From Ruminococcus flavefaciens (GTDB taxonomy: Bacteria; Bacillota; Clostridia; Oscillospirales; Ruminococcaceae): a stretch of DNA of 6,586 bases. Where the stretch lies: positions 1 to 6,586 of the forward strand of contig CADBAC010000056.1 of assembly GCA_902792495.1 (NCBI GenBank), read 5' to 3'. Below the pieces are notes generated by a model, which ran no database searches, was not told where the DNA came from, and saw only the letters and a list, made by a program, of their open reading frames with translations. The position numbers and the translations under genes are program-made. Below, piece after piece: positions 1-4,740 of this stretch. How positions within the stretch are numbered: the first letter of the stretch is position 1; every line of letters starts with the position of its first letter.

Positions 1-110
1 ACACCGTAAGCAGCGTTTGCTGTAAGCTGTGATGCCAGTGATGCCTTTGATGTAGCTGCGCCTGCCAGTGAAGCCGCAAATGCTGCCACTTTTCTGAAGC
101 CCTTTTTCAT
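1..110 (-). CDS. Exported protein, N-terminal fragment (cut by window edge)
   Basis: Only the first 36 codons and part of the next are present; the rest lies beyond position 1. The protein starts MKKGFRKVAAFAASLAGAAT: a basic n-region (Lys2, Lys3, Arg6, Lys7), an Ala-rich stretch, then a Ser/Ala-rich region ending in an ANA-A type site near residues 32-34. This looks like a Sec signal peptide. The hydrophobic core is short and interrupted by Lys22, so the prediction is moderate. No lipobox cysteine is visible. The ATG at 108-110 is supported by GAAAGGAAG on the minus strand (120-128), 9 nt upstream. The gene points away from the AraC-family gene at 437 and shares the divergent promoter region with it. 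What the mature protein does cannot be judged from this fragment. Confidence 0.7.
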   Translation of the reverse strand, partial: MKKGFRKVAAFAASLAGAATSKASLASQLTANAAYG

Positions 111-215
111 TTTAACATTCTTCCTTTCAAATTTTAATATCCCTTAATTATTTGCTTTACTATGGTTTCCTATAAGCTTAAAAGTACTATTTAGCTAATT
201 CATTCCGTTGAGTAT

Positions 216-244
216 ATTATAGCATAATTATAACTGTATTAAAA
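216..244 (-). promoter_or_regulatory. Probable promoter of the exported-protein gene
   Basis: On the minus strand there is an extended -10, TGC-TATAAT (216-224). At 17-bp spacing the -35 would be TTTTAA (239-244), a poor match, so the extended -10 probably carries recognition. The implied 5' leader is about 100 nt and AT-rich. No other convincing -10 was found for this gene. Confidence 0.4.
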
Positions 245-264
245 TGACCAATTCCATCATTTTG

Positions 265-293
265 TTGACAAATTATTGCAAAAACGGTATAAT
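265..293 (+). promoter_or_regulatory. Sigma-A promoter of the first AraC-family gene
   Basis: TTGACA (265-270) and TATAAT (288-293) are both perfect consensus hexamers separated by exactly 17 bp. Transcription should start near 300, giving a leader of roughly 137 nt before the ATG at 437. The leader carries the imperfect palindrome at 377-414. A second TATAAT at 318-323 lacks a -35 and was not called. Confidence 0.85.
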
Positions 294-376
294 TATATCA
301 TGAAGCAAATAACTTCCTATAATATATTAAAAGATAACATCCGTAAAGTAATACAATAAAACAGTTGATAAACTAC

Positions 377-414
377 AGGCAAAACCGCAATTGGTGCTTA
401 GTGCGGCGGTGCCT
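377..414. repeat. Imperfect palindrome upstream of the AraC gene, related to the one downstream
   Basis: AGGCAAAACCGCA (377-389) faces TGCGGCGGTGCCT (402-414): 10 of 13 positions pair, with a 12-nt loop. The left arm matches the left arm of the palindrome at 1217-1229 in 12 of 13 bases, and both elements carry TGCCTGACG (410-418 here, 1237-1245 there). It lies in the transcribed leader of the AraC gene, so it could also fold in the mRNA. No T-run follows, so it is not a terminator. It is probably a member of an intergenic repeat family, which a genome-wide count would settle. Confidence 0.6.
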
Positions 415-422
415 GACGATCA

Positions 423-430
423 GAGGGGGA
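423..430 (+). promoter_or_regulatory. Ribosome binding site deciding the AraC start at 437
   Basis: GAGGGGGA lies 6 nt before the ATG at 437. The reading frame is open back to a TTG at 365, but that TTG has no ribosome binding site, lies just before the palindrome, and would add 24 residues that do not look like the family's N-terminus. Confidence 0.75.
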
Positions 431-436
431 TTTTTT

Positions 437-1216
437 ATGTTTATCTATCAGCTTGGCTGGCACTGGGCTCACGCCGAACCATTTGCCATTGAACGTCCTA
501 ACGGACATTTCGGTCACCAGATCATCCTTACACGCTCTAAAGGAAGATTCAAAATGGGCGATAAGGAGTACAGCGTCGGGAAGAATACCGTCTTTATCGT
601 AAGCAGCTGTCTACCTCACTGTATCTACAGCGACGGCGAGGAATACTGCGACGACTGGATAAGATTCAGCCCCGAACAGGAGGATAACGACTTTTTTGAT
701 GCCCTTGACCTGAAGATGAATGTCCCCATTCCGCTGAAAGATGACGGAGTTTCAAACCTTATTGCAGGTGCGGTGGATATTTTCAACTCGGAGATTCCGC
801 AGAAAAAAGAGACTCTCCACCACATCCTCTGCGCCATTCTCACACATATCAGCGCAAGTGCTGTTCCTGCAAAAAAGGCAAAGCACAACTACTACGACGA
901 GGAACTCGATAAGATCAGAAAGCAGATATACGATGATCCCGGCCACGACTGGAGTATCCCCGATATTGCGGAAAAGCTGAGTATATCGGTATCTCATTTC
1001 CAGAGACTGTATAAAAACAAATTCGGTGTATCCTGCATGAACGATGTTTTCATGAGCCGTATGGACTACGCTAAACAGCTGCTGATGAACACTGATCTTC
1101 CTGCCAATGAGATCGCAGAGAAATGCGGATTCAACAACTATGAATACTTCTCACGCTCATTTGCAAAATATGCCTGCGTCTCCCCCGTAAAGTACAGAAG
1201 CAAATTCAAGGAATAA
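437..1216 (+). CDS. AraC-family transcriptional regulator (cupin + double HTH)
   Basis: This is a 259-residue DNA-binding regulator of the cytoplasm. Residues about 20-100 look like the cupin-type sensor domain of AraC regulators (GKNTVFIVSSCLPHCIY at 49-64 fits the usual 'height-limiting' turn before an H-containing strand). Residues about 155-256 form the C-terminal AraC DNA-binding domain with two helix-turn-helix units: the first around 173-194 (SIPDIAEKLSISVSHFQRLY), the second around 224-245. The family signature is clear at 231-254: GFNNYEYFSRSF, then SPVKYR. Length is typical. It is transcribed alone from the TTGACA/TATAAT promoter at 265-293 and ends at the terminator at 1304-1328. 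No operon partner reveals its effector; sensors of this layout often respond to sugars, but nothing here proves that. It is not closely similar to the other AraC protein in the window. Confidence 0.93.
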   Translation: MFIYQLGWHWAHAEPFAIERPNGHFGHQIILTRSKGRFKMGDKEYSVGKNTVFIVSSCLPHCIYSDGEEYCDDWIRFSPEQEDNDFFDALDLKMNVPIPLKDDGVSNLIAGAVDIFNSEIPQKKETLHHILCAILTHISASAVPAKKAKHNYYDEELDKIRKQIYDDPGHDWSIPDIAEKLSISVSHFQRLYKNKFGVSCMNDVFMSRMDYAKQLLMNTDLPANEIAEKCGFNNYEYFSRSFAKYACVSPVKYRSKFKE

Positions 1217-1264
1217 AGGCAACACCGCACAAAGCTTGCCTGACGGCTTTGTGCGGTGTTGCCT
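1217..1264. repeat. Perfect 19-bp palindrome after the AraC gene
   Basis: AGGCAACACCGCACAAAGC (1217-1235) and its exact reverse complement (1246-1264) flank a 10-nt loop, TTGCCTGACG. It begins right after the AraC stop codon. The plus strand has no T-run after it (AAAAAGCGG follows) and the minus strand only TTTATT, so it is not a typical terminator, and real terminators follow at once. Its similarity to 377-414 suggests a dispersed palindromic repeat of this genome; it may also protect the mRNA 3' end. Confidence 0.75.
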
Positions 1265-1294
1265 AAAAAGCGGATGTCCATAAGAACATCCGCT
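1265..1294 (-). terminator. Intrinsic terminator of the DUF2325-flavodoxin-AraC operon
   Basis: Read on the minus strand: AGCGGATGT (1294-1286), 8-nt loop, ACATCCGCT (1277-1269), then TTTT (the stem's last T makes five). The 9-bp stem is perfect. It lies about 36 nt after the stop codon of the minus-strand AraC gene. On the plus strand the stem is not followed by T residues. Confidence 0.75.
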
Positions 1295-1303
1295 GTAAAA
1301 CAC

Positions 1304-1328
1304 AAAGGACGGGTGAACCGTCCTTTTT
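1304..1328 (+). terminator. Intrinsic terminator of the first AraC-family gene
   Basis: AAAGGACGG (1304-1312), loop GTGAA, CCGTCCTTT (1318-1326), then more T to 1328 followed by ATTAT. A perfect 9-bp stem with a U-tract makes this a textbook plus-strand terminator. It ends next to the stop codon (1330) of the converging AraC gene. On the minus strand the tail is only TTTGTGTTTT, so it may stop transcription weakly in that direction too. Confidence 0.85.
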
Positions 1329-1329
1329 A

Positions 1330-2160
1330 TTATCTGTATTTGCTCGGTACAGAGCCCATAACTTCACGGAATGCTTTGGCGAATTTACTGCCGTTGTCAA
1401 ATCCGCATTCGCAGGCAATGTCAAGCACTGTCCTGTCTGTTTTTTTCAGAAGGTCTGCCGCAGCATACATCTTCTGTGTACGCACATAAGAATACATGGA
1501 GCAGCCGTAAACTCGCTTGAAGCAGGCCTTCAGCTTTGTAGGATTCACCTTTTCCATATCCGCAAGCTGTTGGATAGTGTAATGCTCGTTGAGATTGCTG
1601 CAGGCAAAACTGCACACATCCTTTGCAAGTCTGACCTGCGCTTCGGGGCATCTGTGATTTCGGGCAAGTGAACTTTCCTTGTGCAGCGAGGCAAGTTCTA
1701 TAAGCAGTTCGGCTGTTTTTATTCGCAGCCAGCCCGGCGGTTTCCTGTCTCTGCCGCTGTAGAGTTCGGCAAAAACCTGAGAAGCTTTCTCGTTCCCGTC
1801 AGCTATAAAGCATTCATCTGTACAAAGTTCATCTGCAAGCCTGCGTGGTGAGAAGATCGTTCCTTCAAGTAGTTCTGCCAGATTATCGGGACAGCTGCCG
1901 TACTCTATGTACAGAGAGGCTCCTTCGTATTGTCCTGTCGGAAAATACGGAACAGTCTCATCAGCCTGTCGGCGGCGGATAATGATCTCTCCTTCCGAAA
2001 GAAAGTAGTGATACTTTCCCTCACGGTATTCGCTTCTGCCGCTGCTGCAATAGCCTATCTCAAGCACATCCCTGTGCAGCGGAGGAGTATCATTATCCGA
2101 ATGCATACAGACTTTTCTGCTTATCAGCCTGATATCGGGAAACAGCTGATATTCAGTCAT
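1330..2160 (-). CDS. AraC-family regulator, last gene of the metal-linked operon
   Basis: This 276-residue protein has a divergent N-terminal sensor region (about 1-165) and a C-terminal AraC DNA-binding domain. The first helix-turn-helix is around 195-216 (TIQQLADMEKVNPTKLKACF) and the second around 244-267. The signature reads GFDNGSKFAKAFRE then VPSKYR, and the chain ends exactly there, slightly earlier than in many relatives. The N-terminus (MTEYQLFPDIRLISRKV, then HRDVLEIGYCSSGRSEY) fits a clostridial AraC subfamily starting at this Met. The gene begins 12 nt after the flavodoxin stop codon and shows no clear ribosome binding site (AAGTTTCAGAAAAT precedes ATG), so it probably depends on translation from the upstream genes. 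Its place behind the flavodoxin under a metal-type operator suggests a role in metal limitation, as with AraC regulators of iron uptake in other bacteria, but the effector is unknown. Intrinsic terminator at 1265-1294. Confidence 0.9.
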   Translation of the reverse strand: MTEYQLFPDIRLISRKVCMHSDNDTPPLHRDVLEIGYCSSGRSEYREGKYHYFLSEGEIIIRRRQADETVPYFPTGQYEGASLYIEYGSCPDNLAELLEGTIFSPRRLADELCTDECFIADGNEKASQVFAELYSGRDRKPPGWLRIKTAELLIELASLHKESSLARNHRCPEAQVRLAKDVCSFACSNLNEHYTIQQLADMEKVNPTKLKACFKRVYGCSMYSYVRTQKMYAAADLLKKTDRTVLDIACECGFDNGSKFAKAFREVMGSVPSKYR

Positions 2161-2172
2161 ATTTTCTGAAAC

Positions 2173-2577
2173 TTATGCCAGCTGAGCAGCCAGTGCCTTC
2201 AGGTTAGCAAGATCGTCGTCGGAAGGTGCTTCGTTAACGATAAAGCCTTCGCCGTTCACCAGTTCTGCACCTGCGTTCTTGACACGCCCTTCCCAGTCGC
2301 GCATCCATTCGCCGTCGCCCCAGCCGTATGAACCGAAGAGGATGACCTTCTTGCCGCTGAGTGATGACTCTGCTTCTGTGAAGAATGGCTCGAATACGTC
2401 TTCTTCAAGTACCTCTGCGCCCATTGCAGGACAGCCAAAAGCCAGTGCCTCGTAATCTGCTACATTGCCGCTGAACTCAGAAACCTCGAAAAGCTCTGCG
2501 TTTGCGCCCTCAGCTGCTGCCTTAGCCATAGCCTCTGTGTTGCCTGTACCGCTCCAATAAATTACTGCTGTTTTCAT
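2173..2577 (-). CDS. Short-chain flavodoxin (FMN electron carrier)
   Basis: Flavodoxins carry electrons at low potential on bound FMN in the cytoplasm and commonly replace ferredoxin when iron is scarce. The 134-residue length is that of clostridial short-chain flavodoxins (about 138). The FMN phosphate loop is SGTGNT at 9-14 within VIYWSGTGNTEAMA. The strand and loop FGSYGWGDGEWM (about 80-91) supply the residues that flank the isoalloxazine ring, and CPAMGAE (about 49-55) is the other FMN loop. It is acidic, as expected. The start codon overlaps the DUF3793 stop codon by one base (TAATG), and the ribosome binding site AAGGAGG lies inside the last codons of DUF3793, so translation is probably coupled. 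The metal-type operators at 3474 and 3527 support use under metal (iron) limitation. The physiological redox partner is unknown. Confidence 0.93.
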   Translation of the reverse strand: MKTAVIYWSGTGNTEAMAKAAAEGANAELFEVSEFSGNVADYEALAFGCPAMGAEVLEEDVFEPFFTEAESSLSGKKVILFGSYGWGDGEWMRDWEGRVKNAGAELVNGEGFIVNEAPSDDDLANLKALAAQLA

Positions 2578-3152
2578 TATAATTCCTCCTTGGATGATTC
2601 AATAGCCTGATAAAGATCAAGGCCGTTTTTTAATCTATCGCACAGAATCTCTCTGCATCGACCATAAATATTAAAGGTTCGCTGTGCTTCTTCCGCATTG
2701 CTGTAAACCTTCCAGCATCCGCACAGCAGGCAGTTTCTTCCCTGATTCTCGATGAAGCCTATGATATCCTCCAGCGGATAACCGAGGAACGCTCCTATCT
2801 CATGGGGAAAGTTTCCGCAGGTCATCCTGCCTGCAAGAATATCCAGCTTTTCATCAAGGCTCATATCCGCAGTATAACCGTAGCCTGAAAGAAATCCCTC
2901 AGCAGTTTCAAGCCATGCTTCAAGCAGTTTCTCATGATACACATATATCATGGTTCTCTCCCTGCACTTGCAGAGGGATCTTATCTTCAAGCCATACTGC
3001 TCTGTTCTTGTTTTAAAGTCATCCAGACATCGGTAGATAGCCTCATCAGAAAGGCTTACAGATACCAGATTCGCACATTTCACTCCCATGAGAGCGGGAG
3101 CAGTGTGAGCAGCAAGCTCATTTTCAAATACATTTCTTTCAAGCTCAGACAT
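2577..3152 (-). CDS. DUF3793 family protein, cysteine-rich, function unknown
   Basis: I recognise this 191-residue protein as DUF3793 from its C-terminal half: FPHEIGAFLGYPLEDIIGFI (115-134), then GCWKVYSN (145-152) and EAQRTF (155-160). The family has no established biochemical role that I know of. No signal peptide or membrane segment is seen, so it is probably cytoplasmic. It has ten cysteines (26, 42, 61, 63, 112, 141, 144, 146, 166, 171), including CKC at 61-63 and C-LL-C-G-C at 141-146, which could bind a metal or Fe-S cluster; this is speculation, and I cannot say which cysteines the family conserves. It starts 4 nt after the DUF2325 stop codon and overlaps the flavodoxin start by one base. 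Being welded to a flavodoxin under metal-type operators suggests a role in redox or metal homeostasis. Confidence 0.85.
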   Translation of the reverse strand: MSELERNVFENELAAHTAPALMGVKCANLVSVSLSDEAIYRCLDDFKTRTEQYGLKIRSLCKCRERTMIYVYHEKLLEAWLETAEGFLSGYGYTADMSLDEKLDILAGRMTCGNFPHEIGAFLGYPLEDIIGFIENQGRNCLLCGCWKVYSNAEEAQRTFNIYGRCREILCDRLKNGLDLYQAIESSKEEL

Positions 3153-3156
3153 AGTT

Positions 3157-3441
3157 TTACCTGCCTTTATAGTTTGCCAGTAGTTGCTTCAGCGCACTGA
3201 CGCTGGAACTGTGAACGTGTTCCACGGAGATCCCATGCTTCTCGGAACGGGCCTTTACTCCGTTCAGCATTTTGTGAGAGCAGGTAGCGGTGAACACCAC
3301 CATCAGATCGGGGAAACCCAGTTTGTTTTCAAAATCGGCAGGCATTTGCGTGAACACTTTTGACTTGACGTGGAACGACTTGCAAATGTCCTGATACCTT
3401 GCTGCCATGCGGTCATTGCCGCCTACGATCACTATACTCAT
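3157..3441 (-). CDS. DUF2325 family small protein, first gene of the operon
   Basis: This 94-residue cytoplasmic protein matches the DUF2325 pattern: a first strand MSIVIVGGNDRM (1-12) and Tyr16, a central strand LMVVFTATCSHKM (46-58) and a C-terminal HSSSVSALKQLL (77-88). The alternating strands and helices suggest a small Rossmann-like fold, but no function has been established that I know of. Cys20, Cys54, His56, His69, His75 and His77 are possible ligands; this is only noted. The start is well supported: AGGAGG lies 6 nt before the ATG. It opens the operon with DUF3793, flavodoxin and AraC, all spaced by 12 nt or less. Transcription should come from the promoter at 3552-3580, with two metal-type operators in the leader. 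Confidence 0.85.
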   Translation of the reverse strand: MSIVIVGGNDRMAARYQDICKSFHVKSKVFTQMPADFENKLGFPDLMVVFTATCSHKMLNGVKARSEKHGISVEHVHSSSVSALKQLLANYKGR

Positions 3442-3473
3442 GGATACCTCCTGACATCGTAGAATGAATGTAT

Positions 3474-3489
3474 GTTAGTTATAACTAAC
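3474..3489. promoter_or_regulatory. Operator A, perfect 16-bp palindrome (metal-repressor type)
   Basis: GTTAGTTATAACTAAC is a perfect inverted repeat, i.e. GTTAG-N6-CTAAC. A third half-site, GTTAG (3490-3494), abuts it and makes a second short palindrome, CTAACGTTAG (3485-3494). It lies 33 bp upstream of the DUF2325 start codon, well downstream of the promoter at 3552-3580, so it may act as a second site for tighter repression or as a roadblock. Similarity to DtxR/IdeR/MntR operators is an inference. Confidence 0.7.
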
Positions 3490-3505
3490 GTTAGACTATT
3501 AATAT

Positions 3506-3524
3506 ATCGGAGGCTTGCTCCGAT
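3506..3524 (-). other. Leader hairpin between the two operators
   Basis: ATCGGAG (3506-3512) and CTCCGAT (3518-3524) form a perfect 7-bp stem with a 5-nt loop. It lies in the transcribed leader of the DUF2325 operon between operators B and A. On the minus strand ATATTAAT follows, not a T-run, so it is not a typical terminator. It might stabilise the 5' end of the mRNA. Confidence 0.4.
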
Positions 3525-3526
3525 GA

Positions 3527-3544
3527 GGTTAGTATTTTCTAACC
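3527..3544. promoter_or_regulatory. Operator B at the start site of the DUF2325-flavodoxin operon
   Basis: GGTTAGTATTTTCTAACC has 6-bp perfect arms around a 6-bp spacer, the same GTTAG-N6-CTAAC core as operators A and C. It begins 7 bp downstream of the -10 (3552-3557) and covers the expected transcription start, so a bound protein would block initiation. The arms resemble the GGTTAG/CTAACC halves known from DtxR/IdeR boxes. The binding protein is not in the window. Confidence 0.75.
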
Positions 3545-3551
3545 AATGTGA

Positions 3552-3580
3552 ATTATATCATTATGTTCCGTTTTTGGCAA
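3552..3580 (-). promoter_or_regulatory. Sigma-A promoter of the DUF2325-flavodoxin operon
   Basis: On the minus strand TTGCCA (3575-3580), 17 bp, then TATAAT (3552-3557) with an extended TGA before it. Five of six -35 bases and all -10 bases fit consensus. Operator B follows directly. The leader to the DUF2325 ATG is about 100 nt. Confidence 0.8.
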
Positions 3581-3628
3581 GGAACCAAATGGAGCATTGT
3601 TTCAGTTTTGTGTGAATGATCATAAATC

Positions 3629-3659
3629 AATATTGTTTGCACTTACAAACTGTAATATT
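3629..3659. repeat. Bulged inverted repeat after the ZIP gene
   Basis: AATATT-GTTTG (3629-3639) faces CAAAC, a 3-nt bulge, and AATATT (3646-3659), with a 6-nt loop. It lies about 25 nt after the ZIP stop codon. It has no T-run and is AT-rich, so it is a weak terminator candidate at best; no better one was found for ZIP. Confidence 0.3.
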
Positions 3660-3684
3660 TCAACTAAATTTTACCGTTCCTTCT

Positions 3685-4467
3685 TTAGCCAAGTGCAACA
3701 TCAAGAGCCATCATAAGCGTAAAACCTACACTGAACATCACAACTCCGATATTTGAATGCTCCCCTTCCGACATTTCGGGAATAAGCTCCTCAACTACAA
3801 CGTATATCATTGCCCCGGCTGCAAAGCTGAGAAGATAGGGCAGCGCAGGCACTACAAATCCTGCCGCCGCTATCGTAAGACCGCCGAATAACGGCTCTAC
3901 GACTCCCGAAAGAACTCCGTCAGCAAATGAACGAATCCTGCTTTTGCCCTTTGCTCTCAGCGGCATGGAGATTATCGCTCCCTCGGGAAAATTCTGTATA
4001 GCTATGCCGACCGAAAGGGCTATTGCTCCGCCTGCTGTTATTTCGGCCGAGCCTGCTTTAAGGCCTGCGAATACAACTCCCACAGCCATTCCCTCGGGTA
4101 TATTATGCAGCGTTACCGCAAGAACCATCATGGTAGTTTTTGACAGCCTGCTGCTGACACCCTCGGCTTTTTCCGCATTCATGTGAAGATGAGGTATAAA
4201 GGTATCCAGCAGAAGCAGAAACAGTATGCCTGCCCAGAATCCCACAAAGGCAGGAATGAAGCTGAGCCTTCCCATGCTTTCCGACTGCTCCATTGCGGGG
4301 ATGATAAGGCTCCAGATGGAAGCGGCGACCATGACCCCTGCTGCAAATCCCGTCAGCGACCGCTGAACAGTTGTGCTGAGTTCCTTTTTCATGAAGAATA
4401 CTCCTGCCGCACCTGCGGATGTACCGATGAACGGTATCATCAGCCCCAATGCCGAACTTATATTCAT
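3685..4467 (-). CDS. ZIP-family divalent metal transporter (GufA/BbZIP-like)
   Basis: This 260-residue membrane protein should carry divalent metal ions (Zn, Fe, Mn or similar) into the cytoplasm. It is almost all hydrophobic segments (about 5-26, 37-59, 70-90, 112-136, 143-168, 183-207, 208-228, 238-259), matching the eight-helix ZIP fold. The binuclear metal site of the BbZIP type is visible: HNIPEG at 121-126, QNFPEG at 158-163 followed by the GufA-type AIISMPLR, and Glu191 in VVEPLFGG; EELIPE (226-231) is a further acidic motif. A short loop with HLH (93-95) lies before helix 4. The start is supported by AAAGGAG 7 nt upstream. Transcription comes from 4516-4544 and is probably repressed at operator C, which argues for metal uptake under limitation. 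The preferred metal cannot be read from sequence. Confidence 0.93.
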   Translation of the reverse strand: MNISSALGLMIPFIGTSAGAAGVFFMKKELSTTVQRSLTGFAAGVMVAASIWSLIIPAMEQSESMGRLSFIPAFVGFWAGILFLLLLDTFIPHLHMNAEKAEGVSSRLSKTTMMVLAVTLHNIPEGMAVGVVFAGLKAGSAEITAGGAIALSVGIAIQNFPEGAIISMPLRAKGKSRIRSFADGVLSGVVEPLFGGLTIAAAGFVVPALPYLLSFAAGAMIYVVVEELIPEMSEGEHSNIGVVMFSVGFTLMMALDVALG

Positions 4468-4490
4468 AAAAACTCTCCTTTCTGAATTTA

Positions 4491-4510
4491 TAGTTAGTAT
4501 CTACTAACTA
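4491..4510. promoter_or_regulatory. Operator C in front of the ZIP transporter
   Basis: TAGTTAGTATCTACTAACTA has perfect 9-bp arms around a 2-bp centre and contains the GTTAG-N6-CTAAC core seen in operators A and B. It starts 5 bp downstream of the ZIP -10 (4516-4521) and covers the expected start site, nearly the same geometry as operator B. This placement is expected of a metal-dependent repressor. Confidence 0.8.
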
Positions 4511-4515
4511 TTTTC

Positions 4516-4544
4516 ATTATATCATACTCATTCACTTATTGCAA
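4516..4544 (-). promoter_or_regulatory. Sigma-A promoter of the ZIP gene
   Basis: On the minus strand TTGCAA (4539-4544), 17 bp, then TATAAT (4516-4521), again with an extended TGA. The -35 fits four of six bases. Operator C lies directly downstream. The leader to the ATG at 4467 is about 40 nt. Confidence 0.75.
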
Positions 4545-4619
4545 GAATATTACTCATGGCTAACGAAAAAAGCCCTTTTGGTCAGCTTTAAATTTGTATA
4601 AATTTTTGTGAAATTACTG

Positions 4620-4648
4620 TTGAATTTTATTTTCCTTTGTGATATAAT
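4620..4648 (+). promoter_or_regulatory. Sigma-A promoter of the ABC exporter operon
   Basis: TTGAAT (4620-4625), 17 bp, then TATAAT (4643-4648) with an extended TGA. Transcription should start near 4655, leaving a leader of about 130 nt before the ATG at 4787. No GTTAG-N6-CTAAC operator is present, so this operon is not obviously in the metal regulon. Confidence 0.75.
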
Positions 4649-4668
4649 GGAAAGTATCTTTTTCCTGA

Positions 4669-4740
4669 ACCTGATAATTCCCGGCTAAAAATATCAGGTA
4701 ATGCTTTATGAAATGTGGTACCATAAAGCATAGATGCCGG
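4669..4740 (+). ncRNA. Structured 5' leader of the ABC exporter, possible pseudoknot (cis-regulatory RNA candidate)
   Basis: Stem 1 pairs ACCTGATA (4669-4676) with TATCAGGT (4692-4699), 8 bp. One base later stem 2 pairs ATGCTTTATG (4701-4710) with CATAAAGCAT (4722-4731), 10 bp. The loop of stem 1 contains CCGGC (4681-4685), which can pair with GCCGG (4736-4740) just after stem 2. Together these would form a compact pseudoknot with stacked helices, a layout seen in some riboswitches. No known class was recognised: TPP, SAM, c-di-GMP, fluoride and manganese consensus elements are absent. No terminator follows, so control, if any, would be at translation; TTTCCT (4661-4666) could pair with the ribosome binding site AGGAAA (4779-4784). 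All pairings are read by eye and functional meaning is inference. Confidence 0.45.

Noticed and set aside
158..198. Short palindromes TAAGCTTA and TTAGCTAA in the divergent promoter region
   Set aside because: They are 8 bp, AT-rich and lack the GTTAG-N6-CTAAC pattern, so chance is the simplest explanation.
365..436. TTG start giving the AraC protein 24 more residues
   Set aside because: No ribosome binding site, and the added stretch is encoded by the repeat-like palindrome; the ATG at 437 has GAGGGGGA 6 nt upstream.
2934..3200. Plus-strand open frames opposite DUF3793 and ZIP (e.g. 2934-3200, 4183-4485)
   Set aside because: They lie antisense to well-supported genes, have no recognisable protein features and no promoters of their own.
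4573..4590. Possible minus-strand terminator (AAAGC...GCTTTTTT)
   Set aside because: The stem is only about 5 bp with a large loop, and no minus-strand gene lies upstream for it to terminate.
4556..4591. Eleven-codon open frame MANEKSPFGQL
   Set aside because: No ribosome binding site or promoter in the right place, and it lies in DNA where an 11-codon frame is expected by chance.
4667..4705. Superficial likeness of GAACCTGAT to the TPP riboswitch
   Set aside because: The CTGAGA element and the rest of the TPP core are absent, and the segment is explained by stem 1 of the leader.
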